From Burkholderia sp. BCC1644 (GTDB lineage Bacteria > Pseudomonadota > Gammaproteobacteria > Burkholderiales > Burkholderiaceae), in the NCBI RefSeq assembly GCF_902833225.1, contig NZ_CADFEI010000006.1, positions 248,001-312,000 on the forward strand: a stretch of DNA of 64,000 bases. The letters are read 5' to 3'. The notes below the pieces were generated by a model. It searched no databases. It saw only the letters and a program-made list of their open reading frames with translations, and was not told where the DNA came from. This document shows, one piece after another, positions 27,518 to 34,649 of this stretch (positions are counted from its first letter, which is position 1; the number at the start of each line of letters is the position of its first letter). Position numbers and translations under genes: made by a program.

Positions 27518-27955
27518 ATGACACCCGCAGAAACCGACGCCGACGCCCGGCGCATCCATGAAGACTGGCACGCAGCCGTCGTCGCGCGCGACCTCGATGC
27601 GCTGATGGCGCTGTATACCGACGACGCGGTGCTCGAAACACCGCTCGTCGTCGTCACGCTGCCCGCGCACGGCTCGGGCGTACTGCACGGCAAGGCCGCG
27701 ATCGGCGCGTTCTTCACGGCCGGCCTGCGCAATCCGGGCAACAGGCTCGGGCGCTGGTACCGCACCGGGCTGTTCTTCTCGAACGGCCGCCAGCTCACGT
27801 GGGAATATCCGCGCGAAACGCCGGAAGGCGATCAGGTCGATCTCGTCGAGGTGATGGATCTCCGCGACGGGCTGATCGTCCATCATCGCGTGTATTGGGG
27901 ATGGGTCGGCTTTCTCGCGCTGCGGGCCGCCGCGCCGGCGCCGAACCGCGCATGA
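27518..27955 (+). CDS. SnoaL/NTF2-like protein
   Basis: 145 residues from the ATG at 27518. The fold is a cone-shaped alpha+beta NTF2-like domain, recognised from HEDWHAAVVARDLDALMALYTDDAVLETP near residues 12-40, then GKAAIGAFFTAGL, and the strand FLRDGLIVHHRVYWGW-like ending. These proteins are small isomerases, hydrolases or ligand-binding partners. Its stop overlaps the ATG of the MFS transporter by four bases, so the two are translationally coupled and probably share a metabolite. Confidence 0.8.
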   Translation: MTPAETDADARRIHEDWHAAVVARDLDALMALYTDDAVLETPLVVVTLPAHGSGVLHGKAAIGAFFTAGLRNPGNRLGRWYRTGLFFSNGRQLTWEYPRETPEGDQVDLVEVMDLRDGLIVHHRVYWGWVGFLALRAAAPAPNRA

Positions 27956-29361
27956 CGGCCGCCGCACCGAACCAGGCCGCGGCCCGCCGTGTGCTCGCCG
28001 CGACCTGCGTGAGCTACACGCTCGTGCTGCTCGACGCGTCGATCGTCAACGTCGCGCTCACCGACATCGCGCACACGTTCGGCAGCCGCGTGGCCGGCCT
28101 GCAATGGATAGTGAACGCTTACACGCTCGCGTTCGCGAGCCTGCTGCTGACGGGCGGCACGCTCGGCGACCGGCTCGGCGACCGCACCGTCTATGTCGCG
28201 GGGCTCGCGGTATTCGTCGCCGCGTCGGCACAGTGCGGCCTCGCGCCGACCCTCCCGGCACTCGCCGCCGCCCGCGCGTTGCAAGGCGTCGGCAGCGCGA
28301 TGCTGGTGCCCTGCTCGCTCGCGCTGATCAACCGGGCATTCCCCGCTCCGGCCGCGCGCGCATCGGCGATCAGCCTGTGGATGGGCTGCGGCGGCATCGC
28401 GATGGCGTCGGGCCCGCTGATTGGCGGGCTGTTGATCGATCTGTTCGGATGGCGCAGCCTCTTCTTCGTGAACCTGCCGTTCGGGCTCGCCGGCATCTGG
28501 CTCGGCCGCAGGATCGCGCGCGGCGCCGCCGACGTGTCGCGGCGGTTCGACTGGGGCGGACAGGCAGCCGCCATCGTCGCGATCGCGGCGCTGATCGGCA
28601 CGCTGATCGAAGGCCCGTCACTCGGCTGGCGCTCGGCGCCGATCTTCGGCGGTGCCGTGACGAGCATCGTCGCGTGGATCGCGTTCGTCGCGATCGAAAC
28701 GCGGCGCCGCGAACCGATGCTGCCGCTCGCGTTTTTCCGCAACCGGCTGTTCGCGGGATCGACGTTCGTGTCGATGGTGTCGGCGTTCGTGTTCTACGGC
28801 CTGCTGTTCGTGCTCAGCCTGTTCTATCGACAGGTTCGCGGCGCGAGCCCGCTCGACACGGGGCTTGCGTTCCTGCCAATGACCGCGATGGTCGCACTCG
28901 GCGGGTTGTGTTCGGGGCGGCTGGTGGCGCGCTTCGGCGCGCGCGGCACGATGTGCGCGGCGTTCGGGCTTTATGCGGCCGGCGCGCTCGGTATGACGGC
29001 CATCGGGGCGACGACACCCGCGTGGCTCGCCGTCGCGCCCATGCTCGCGATCGGCTTCGCATCGGGATTCATCTCGCCGGCCGCGACGTCGCCGGCGCTC
29101 GGAACGGTCGACCGGCGCCGCGCCGGCGTGGCGGCAGCAGCGCTGAACGCGGCGCGGCAGAGCGGATCGGCGCTCGGTGTGGCGATCTTCGGTGCGTGCA
29201 TCGCGACGCTGCAGCCGTTTCCGGTTGCGATGCGGGTGGCGCTGGTCCTGGCGATCGCGCTGTCGGCGCTCGCCGCGGTAACGTGGTGGATCACGACGCG
29301 GTCGACACCGGCAACCGGCGAATCGGCCGCGCACCTGCAGGCGGCCGCCACACGCCGCTAG
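27952..29361 (+). CDS. MFS transporter, DHA2 (14-helix) drug:proton type
   Basis: 469 residues from the ATG overlapping the SnoaL stop. The N-terminus shows LLDASIVNVALTDIA and the block GGTLGDRLGDRTVYVAGL (MFS motif A). Motif C-like glycine patterns occur at GPLIGGLLIDLFGWRSLFFVNLPFG. The number of hydrophobic stretches suits 14 helices, as in EmrB/QacA exporters. It likely expels a small toxic or signalling compound. Coupling to the SnoaL gene, and proximity to the dioxygenase-like gene, suggests a tiny biosynthesis or detoxification unit. Confidence 0.88.
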   Translation: MTAAAPNQAAARRVLAATCVSYTLVLLDASIVNVALTDIAHTFGSRVAGLQWIVNAYTLAFASLLLTGGTLGDRLGDRTVYVAGLAVFVAASAQCGLAPTLPALAAARALQGVGSAMLVPCSLALINRAFPAPAARASAISLWMGCGGIAMASGPLIGGLLIDLFGWRSLFFVNLPFGLAGIWLGRRIARGAADVSRRFDWGGQAAAIVAIAALIGTLIEGPSLGWRSAPIFGGAVTSIVAWIAFVAIETRRREPMLPLAFFRNRLFAGSTFVSMVSAFVFYGLLFVLSLFYRQVRGASPLDTGLAFLPMTAMVALGGLCSGRLVARFGARGTMCAAFGLYAAGALGMTAIGATTPAWLAVAPMLAIGFASGFISPAATSPALGTVDRRRAGVAAAALNAARQSGSALGVAIFGACIATLQPFPVAMRVALVLAIALSALAAVTWWITTRSTPATGESAAHLQAAATRR

Positions 29362-29385
29362 CGCATTGCGCGGCGGACGCGCCGT

Positions 29386-30006
29386 TCACGCGACATACAT
29401 CGCGACACTGACGAACTGGCACAGGCTGCCGGCCAGCACGAAAAGGTGCCAGATGCCGTGCCCGTGGCGGATGCGTTCGTCGTTGATGAAGAAGTAGATC
29501 CCCGCGCTGTAGATCAGGCCGCCCGCCACGAGCCATGCGGTGCCGACCGGCGGCAGCGCGTGGATCAGCGGACGCACGGCGACGAGCGCGAGCCAGCCCA
29601 TCAGCACGTACAGGATCATCGACAGCATGCGCGTGCGGCGCCCGAGCGTCAGCTCCTGCACGATGCCGAACACGGCGAGCCCCCAGCTCACGCCGAACAG
29701 CGACCAGCCCCACGGGCCGCGCAACGTGACCAGCGTGAACGGCGTATAGCTGCCGGCGATCAGCAGGTAGATCGCCGAATGGTCGCATTTCTGCAGGATC
29801 GCCTTCAGGCGCGGGTTGCGCACGCTGTGATACAGCGTCGAGATCGCGTAGAGCAGGAACAGCATCGCGCCGTACACGCTGAAGCTCACCACCTTGTACG
29901 GATCGCCTTCGAGCGCGCCCATCGTCACGAGCGCCACGAGGCCCGCCACCGACAGCACCGCGCCGACGAGGTGGGAAATGCTGTTGAAACGCTCACCGAC
30001 ATGCAC
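29386..30006 (-). CDS. Hemolysin III / YqfA family membrane protein
   Basis: 206 residues from a GTG at 30006, chosen because AGGAG lies 8 bases upstream and the resulting length is normal; the frame is open to 30240 but that part is Arg-rich noise. The start HVGERFNSISHLVGAVLSV carries the family HxxG histidine, and SxLYHS and DHSAIYLLIAGSYTPF are the PAQR/hemolysin III hallmarks. Seven helices are expected. Other conserved histidines (INDERIRHGHGIWHLFV) probably bind zinc. Its role in bacteria is unclear despite the name. Confidence 0.88.
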   Translation of the reverse strand: MHVGERFNSISHLVGAVLSVAGLVALVTMGALEGDPYKVVSFSVYGAMLFLLYAISTLYHSVRNPRLKAILQKCDHSAIYLLIAGSYTPFTLVTLRGPWGWSLFGVSWGLAVFGIVQELTLGRRTRMLSMILYVLMGWLALVAVRPLIHALPPVGTAWLVAGGLIYSAGIYFFINDERIRHGHGIWHLFVLAGSLCQFVSVAMYVA

Positions 30007-30130
30007 GACGTGTTCTCCTGCGGGTCCATCGGGAAAAGAGAGAACCCTATGATACCGGCGGCCGGATTTCGCCGTGCTGCGCCTGGGCAAACGGCGAAGC
30101 GGCCGCCGCACGATGCGTGCCGCCGCGGCC

Positions 30131-30166
30131 CCAAAGAAAAAGCGCCGCGATCTCCATCGCGGCGCT
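30131..30166 (-). terminator. Terminator of the cstA-ybdD operon
   Basis: AAGCGCCGCGAT at 30139-30150 pairs with ATCGCGGCGCTT at 30155-30166 with a CTCC loop. On the minus strand it is followed by TTTTTCTTTG. It lies 37 bases after the ybdD stop. Confidence 0.88.
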
Positions 30167-30202
30167 TCCCTTTCGATTACCGAACGGCTTGAACAGCCTG
30201 GT

Positions 30203-30409
30203 TCAGCAACACTTCCCTGCTCCCGACCCGTACCGCGCATTCTGGCGTTCGCGGAAAAATTCCTCGTACGTCATCGGCTCGCGGTCCGGATGGGTTTCGC
30301 GCATGTGCGCGACGTAGGTGTCGTAGTCGGGCAGGCCGACCATCAGCCGCAACGCCTGCCCGAGGTAACGCCCCGCGCTGCGCAGGTCGCTGCCAAGATC
30401 GCTGAACAT
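30203..30409 (-). CDS. ybdD: YbdD/YjiX family small protein
   Basis: 68 residues: [37 protein letters not shown], read over residues 25-61, is the signature of the YbdD/YjiX (DUF466) family, ending in the usual Cys-Cys tail. These small proteins are encoded with CstA/BtsT transporters and are needed for pyruvate uptake in E. coli. Here it follows cstA by 12 bp on the same strand, matching that pairing. Confidence 0.93.
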   Translation of the reverse strand: MFSDLGSDLRSAGRYLGQALRLMVGLPDYDTYVAHMRETHPDREPMTYEEFFRERQNARYGSGAGKCC

Positions 30410-30421
30410 CGCGGCCTCCGC

Positions 30422-32500
30422 TCAGCGTCCGCTGCCGAGCGCTTGCGCGGCCGGCATCGCTTCGTACGGCGTCTCGCGCACGGTCGGCTTCGACTCGCGA
30501 CGCGCGCGCAGCACGGCGATCACGCCGTACACCGCGATCGCCACGACGACGAAGATGAACAGCCCGGCCAGCGCCGCATCGATGTAGTCGTTGAAGATGA
30601 TCCGCTGCATCTGCGCGATCGACTTCGCCGGGGCCAGCACCTTGCCTTCGTCCACCGCGGCCTGCAGCTTCGCGGCGTGCGCGAGGAAGCTGACCTTCGG
30701 GTTCGCGTCGAAGATCTTCTGCCAGCCGGCCGTCAGCGTGCAGATCAGCAGCCACACGGTCGGCACGATCGTCACCCACGCATAGCGCTCGCGCTTCATC
30801 TTGAACAGCACGACGGTGCCGAGCACCAGCGCGATCGCGGCGAGCATCTGGTTCGAGATGCCGAACAGCGGCCACAGCGTGTTGATGCCGCCGAGCGGAT
30901 CGACCACGCCCTGGTACAGGAAGTAACCCCACGCAGCCACGCACAGCGCGGTGGCGACGAGGTTCGCGGGCAGCGACTCGGTGCGCTTGAGCGCCGGGTG
31001 GAACGTACCGAGCAGATCCTGCAGCATGAAGCGGCCCGCGCGCGTACCGGCGTCGACAGCCGTCAGGATGAACAGCGCCTCGAACAGGATCGCGAAGTGA
31101 TACCAGAACGCCATCATCGCTTCGCCGCCGATCACCTGGTGCAGGATGTGCGCCATGCCGACGGCCAGCGTCGGCGCGCCGCCCGCGCGCGCGATGATCG
31201 TCGTTTCGCCGACGGCCTTCGCGGTCTGCGTCAGCATGTCGGGCGTCAGCACGAAGCCCCATTGCGTGACGGTGTTCGCGACGGCTTCAGGCGTCGTGCC
31301 GAGCACGGCGGCCGGCGCGTTCATCGCGAAGTAGATGCCCGGCTCGATCACGCTCGCGGCGACGAGCGCCATGATCGCGACGAACGACTCCATCAGCATC
31401 GCGCCGTAACCGATGAAGCGCGCGTTGGTTTCGTTGTCGATCAGCTTCGGCGTCGTGCCCGACGAGATCAGTGCGTGGAAGCCCGAAACGGCACCGCACG
31501 CGATCGTGATGAACAGGAACGGGAACAGGCCGCCCGACCACACCGGGCCCGTGCCGTCGACGAACTTCGTCAGCGCGGGCATCTTCAGTTCCGGTGCGAC
31601 GACCAGGATGCCGATCGCGAGACCGAGGATCGTGCCGATCTTCAGGAACGTCGACAGGTAGTCGCGCGGCGCGAGCAGCAGCCACACCGGCAGCACCGAT
31701 GCGACGAAGCCGTAGCCGATCAGGATCCACGTGAGCTGCGTGCCCGTGAACGTGAACCACGCGGCGAGCGTCGGCGAATCGTGCACGTGCTGGCCGAACG
31801 CGATCGACGCCATCAGCAGCACGAAGCCGATGATCGACACTTCGCCGATGCGGCCCGGGCGGATGTAGCGCGTATAGACGCCCATGAACAGCGCGATCGG
31901 AATCGTCGCGGCGACGGTGAACGTGCCCCACGGCGAGTTGGTCAGCGCCTTCACGACGATCAGCGCGAGCACCGCGAGGATGATCACCATGATCAGGAAC
32001 GCGCCGAACAGCGCGATCACGCCGGGCACCGTGCCAAGTTCCATCTTGACGAGATCGCCGAGCGAGCGGCCGTCGCGGCGCGTCGAGATGAACAGCACGA
32101 TGAAGTCCTGCACCGCACCGGCGAACACGACGCCGGCCAGGATCCACAGCATGCCGGGCATGTAGCCCATCTGCGCGGCGAGCACCGGGCCGACCAGCGG
32201 CCCCGCGCCGGCGATCGCGGCGAAGTGATGGCCGAACAGCACGTACTTGTTGGTCGGCACGTAGTCGAGGCCGTCGTTGTACTTGACGGCCGGCGTCATC
32301 CGCAGCCCGTCGAGCTGCATGACCTTGCTGGCGATGAAACGGCTGTAGAAGCGATACGCGATCAGATACACGCAGACTGCGGCGATCACGATCCAGAGGG
32401 CACTCACGCGCTCGCCGTGTGCGAGTGCGATCGTTCCGAACGAGAACGCGCCGAGCAGCGCGACCGCGATCCAGAGCAGGGTACTGGAAGCCCGATTCAT
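30422..32500 (-). CDS. cstA: CstA/BtsT-family carbon starvation protein, pyruvate or peptide transporter
   Basis: 692 residues from the ATG at 32500 (AGGAGA, 5 bases upstream). The long CstA domain is intact, with motifs YRFYSRFIASKVMQLDG, the block GHHFAAIAGAGPLVGPVLAAQMGY, and the downstream GGISGFHALISSGTTPK equivalent. About 16-18 membrane helices are predicted. CstA takes up peptides in starvation, and the closely related BtsT imports pyruvate. Which substrate applies here cannot be decided from sequence alone. ybdD follows in the same operon. Confidence 0.9.
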   Translation of the reverse strand: MNRASSTLLWIAVALLGAFSFGTIALAHGERVSALWIVIAAVCVYLIAYRFYSRFIASKVMQLDGLRMTPAVKYNDGLDYVPTNKYVLFGHHFAAIAGAGPLVGPVLAAQMGYMPGMLWILAGVVFAGAVQDFIVLFISTRRDGRSLGDLVKMELGTVPGVIALFGAFLIMVIILAVLALIVVKALTNSPWGTFTVAATIPIALFMGVYTRYIRPGRIGEVSIIGFVLLMASIAFGQHVHDSPTLAAWFTFTGTQLTWILIGYGFVASVLPVWLLLAPRDYLSTFLKIGTILGLAIGILVVAPELKMPALTKFVDGTGPVWSGGLFPFLFITIACGAVSGFHALISSGTTPKLIDNETNARFIGYGAMLMESFVAIMALVAASVIEPGIYFAMNAPAAVLGTTPEAVANTVTQWGFVLTPDMLTQTAKAVGETTIIARAGGAPTLAVGMAHILHQVIGGEAMMAFWYHFAILFEALFILTAVDAGTRAGRFMLQDLLGTFHPALKRTESLPANLVATALCVAAWGYFLYQGVVDPLGGINTLWPLFGISNQMLAAIALVLGTVVLFKMKRERYAWVTIVPTVWLLICTLTAGWQKIFDANPKVSFLAHAAKLQAAVDEGKVLAPAKSIAQMQRIIFNDYIDAALAGLFIFVVVAIAVYGVIAVLRARRESKPTVRETPYEAMPAAQALGSGR

Positions 32501-32735
32501 GGCGTCTCCTGGTCTCCAATGTGGTTTTGATGGCGTGCGGCGCAGGAGCCGCACACACGTGACGTCGATGCGTCGTGCCGCAGTCTCGCAGAGGCCGCGA
32601 CAATGGGCCGTAGTATTCCGCGCGATGGGGGCGGCTTACAAGCGGTTAACTACGTATGCGGAGCTACGTAGAATTACGTAGGCACACTTTCGCCGTTCGA
32701 AAGAAAGGAAAAGGGGAATCCGTATTTTGAGGTGG
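32501..32735. other. Left boundary of the low-GC island
   Basis: 235 bases between the divergent cstA and the first island gene. Composition shifts from the GC-rich chromosome to an AT-richer sequence near 32635. It contains the TACGTA cluster and probably promoters in both directions. No direct repeats or transposon ends were seen at this edge. Confidence 0.4.
32651..32680. promoter_or_regulatory. Triple TACGTA palindrome cluster
   Basis: Three exact copies of the self-complementary TACGTA start at 32651, 32665 and 32675. Spacings of 14 and 10 bp put them on roughly one helix face for the last two. They lie 56-85 bp upstream of the first island gene and 150 bp from the cstA start, and look like a multi-site operator. 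Confidence 0.35.
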
Positions 32736-33044
32736 ATGAATGGCGCACTACCACATCTAGTCAGGTGCGGTTTTCCACCGGAATCGGTGCCGAAACCGGT
32801 GTCACTGTTCATCGCGCAGTGCGTGCCGGGATTAACGAAACGGCAGTTGATCGCGCGCACGACGAAGCTCGGTTGGAAGCCGGTGTGGGAGCCGATTCCG
32901 ACTCTCAAGCGAGACGGACTAGAGGCATTCGACTTTGCGCTAACGGTCAAAGATGTAGAAGTCCCCGTGATCGCTCGCATACGCAGGGCCGCGACGGAAG
33001 TGACGCCGGCGAGGCGTGCCACAGCGGGACCCACGTCAAATTAG
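32736..33044 (+). CDS. Island protein 1, unknown
   Basis: 102 residues from the ATG at 32736; a TTG at 32727 with AAGGGG upstream is an alternative. Sequence such as PGLTKRQLIARTTKLGWKPVWEP and LEAFDFALTVKDVEVPVIARI reads as a real folded domain. Third positions are mostly G or C but less strictly than in the flanks. No signal peptide or known motif. It is first of four same-strand short genes, followed after 22 bp by the next. Confidence 0.5.
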   Translation: MNGALPHLVRCGFPPESVPKPVSLFIAQCVPGLTKRQLIARTTKLGWKPVWEPIPTLKRDGLEAFDFALTVKDVEVPVIARIRRAATEVTPARRATAGPTSN

Positions 33045-33066
33045 TTTGTCCTGACGAGCGAACGAG

Positions 33067-33465
33067 ATGAGCCACCCGCGCATTGAGGTGCATTCATTGG
33101 ACACACTCGAAACAGCCATCCGGCAGGTGCAAGCGAGGCTCGTCACCTTTGATCGATGTCCGCTGGCGGACAAATCGACGACCTGCATCCAAGTCTGCGA
33201 AAGACTCGGTGCGATCGGATTGGAGCTCAATCACTACGTTGTTCGCGAGCAGGGCGAGTATGTCAAAGCGCTGAGAACGGTTGACCTCTCGCGTGCACTT
33301 CACGAAGCGCTGTCCCGCTCGTCGGTTGTTTGCCTCAATGGAGTTTGCATGCGAGAGATTCTCGCCATCCTTCGAGTGACTACTCGTCTGCACGTTTATC
33401 CGCAGCCGATTTCTCAGAGTGGGACTCTCAGAAATATCGAAATCCATCATCCCCTATCGACCTGA
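33067..33465 (+). CDS. Island protein 2, unknown; 3' end overlaps the toxin-like gene in another frame
   Basis: 132 residues from the ATG at 33067. The first 90 residues look genuinely coding (LETAIRQVQARLVTFDRCPL, CIQVCERLGAIGLELN, EGEYVKALRTVDL-like) and include four or more cysteines. The last 40 residues are read in a different frame from the toxin-like gene over 136 bases. That is much more than a normal overlap, so either this gene ends in a frameshifted tail or the toxin-like gene starts later than its longest frame. I do not recognise it; it may be an adaptor or chaperone for the neighbour. Confidence 0.5.
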   Translation: MSHPRIEVHSLDTLETAIRQVQARLVTFDRCPLADKSTTCIQVCERLGAIGLELNHYVVREQGEYVKALRTVDLSRALHEALSRSSVVCLNGVCMREILAILRVTTRLHVYPQPISQSGTLRNIEIHHPLST

Positions 33466-33962
33466 TTCTCGAGCAAGAAAGTCGCTTCAAGAACTTCATC
33501 AATGCCGGCAATGAACCCGTTGTCGCGGGCGACAAGGGTTTCGGGATGACCCAAATGACGAATCCCGCGCCCACGTATGAACAAGTCTGGAGCTGGAAGG
33601 AGAACATCAAGGCCGGGGTTGCGCTGAGGCAGTTGAAGCAACAGGCTGCAATTGCCAGCTTCGACGGGGTGCCCTACACGGAAGAGCAATTGAGGCGCGA
33701 GACGTTCACTCGCTGGAATGGCGGGAGCTACTACAAGGCGAACACGAAAACGCAGACGCTTGAACGTCGAGACGTGCAGTGCGACACGCAGACGGGTAAT
33801 ATCGGTTGGGACATGAAAGATCCGACGAACGTGGGGAAAACTGAAGCGGAGCTACACGACCGTGACAAGGACGAGTACAAGAAAATGAAGGGCGGTCAGG
33901 GCAAAGACCATCGATGGATGTATTCCGGAATCTGCTATGTCGATCATATCTTCGGTAATTAA
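33330..33962 (+). CDS. Lysozyme-like (SLT-type) putative secreted toxin
   Basis: 210 residues at most from a TTG; there is no in-frame ATG before the domain, so the start is unsure. The coding frame is secure from about ADFSEWDSQKYRNPSSP onward. The core LILEQESRFKNF gives the glutamate-serine pair of lytic transglycosylases (Glu near residue 50), and GDKGFGMTQMTNPAPTYEQ matches the GxGLMQ-type block. Later WNGGSYYKA and GNIGWD stretches fit the same fold. It has no signal peptide, which fits delivery by a secretion system such as type VI rather than normal export. The exported protein encoded next looks like its immunity partner. Delivery and toxicity are inferred; no vgrG or PAAR gene is in this window. 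Confidence 0.65.
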   Translation: MPQWSLHARDSRHPSSDYSSARLSAADFSEWDSQKYRNPSSPIDLILEQESRFKNFINAGNEPVVAGDKGFGMTQMTNPAPTYEQVWSWKENIKAGVALRQLKQQAAIASFDGVPYTEEQLRRETFTRWNGGSYYKANTKTQTLERRDVQCDTQTGNIGWDMKDPTNVGKTEAELHDRDKDEYKKMKGGQGKDHRWMYSGICYVDHIFGN

Positions 33963-34530
33963 ATGTTGCGTCATTTCTGTCGCTCTCGCCGGTGCAGTGA
34001 ATGCGTTCGCGGATGAAGAGGCACCTACCTCAGTTCGGTTGTCGAATGGACGCGAGTTGCGGCAGGATGAAGATGGAAAGCGGCTGGTTGAGGTGGACGC
34101 TGCCCATCACCGCACGATCAAGTTGCAGTTGCCGACCGCACTTCGTCGGGCCGTCACCTCCGCGTCGAGCATTGGATTTCCATCGGCAAACTCAAAAGTT
34201 GTCGACGGAAAGGAGTTCGTGCTGGTTGTCGTGAGTCAATCGTCGAGCAACAATCCGATGGGTTATTGTGGGGCAGGGGAGGAAAGCACACTGTACGCAA
34301 TCCAGATCAATGGGAATGCCGCGGTTTCGAGGTACTCAATGCCCGTGCAAAGCTGCCTACACACCGTGTCGCTCGATACCTACGTGAACAATCGATCACC
34401 GTGGCTTGCAATCGAGTGGCTTGACGATCCGCTCGGGTTCAAGATCAACTGGAGTTTCATTGACCAGACTGCGCACGTGACGCGCGAGTACCGCTACAAC
34501 GGCAGCACGTTCACTCAAACCAAGAAGTAG
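33937..34530 (+). CDS. Exported protein, putative periplasmic immunity partner
   Basis: 197 residues from an ATG that overlaps the toxin-like gene by 26 bases, so the two are translationally coupled. The N-terminus is a signal peptide (SSVIKCCVISVALAGAVNAFA, cut before DEE near residue 26). The mature part is a beta-rich domain of about 170 residues with two cysteines (GYCGAGEE and QSCLHT). An exported small protein coded directly after a peptidoglycan hydrolase without a signal is the usual arrangement of a periplasm-acting effector and its immunity protein. I recognise no family. Codon use is the most AT-rich in the window. Confidence 0.65.
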   Translation: MSIISSVIKCCVISVALAGAVNAFADEEAPTSVRLSNGRELRQDEDGKRLVEVDAAHHRTIKLQLPTALRRAVTSASSIGFPSANSKVVDGKEFVLVVVSQSSSNNPMGYCGAGEESTLYAIQINGNAAVSRYSMPVQSCLHTVSLDTYVNNRSPWLAIEWLDDPLGFKINWSFIDQTAHVTREYRYNGSTFTQTKK

Positions 34531-34649
34531 CAGGCGACGCGCCCAATCAGCCAAACTCGCATGCTGTGGTCGGCAGCGCTCCTTGTAGTTCGGTCCTGTC
34601 GACGAGCTTATGCGTGATCAGGCGGCCCCGCGGCCGCGCCGTGCAAGCG

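Noticed and set aside
30074..32530. A long plus-strand frame opposite cstA
   Set aside because: His/Arg/Asp-rich without any family resemblance. cstA on the minus strand is unambiguous.
32732..33070. A second open frame over island gene 1 in another frame
   Set aside because: Its residues are rich in Arg, Gly and Ala without secondary-structure pattern, whereas the chosen frame reads as a folded protein.
34531..34649. A search for attachment-site or transposon-end repeats at the right side of the island
   Set aside because: No direct or inverted repeat shared with the left boundary was seen, and no integrase or transposase is present.
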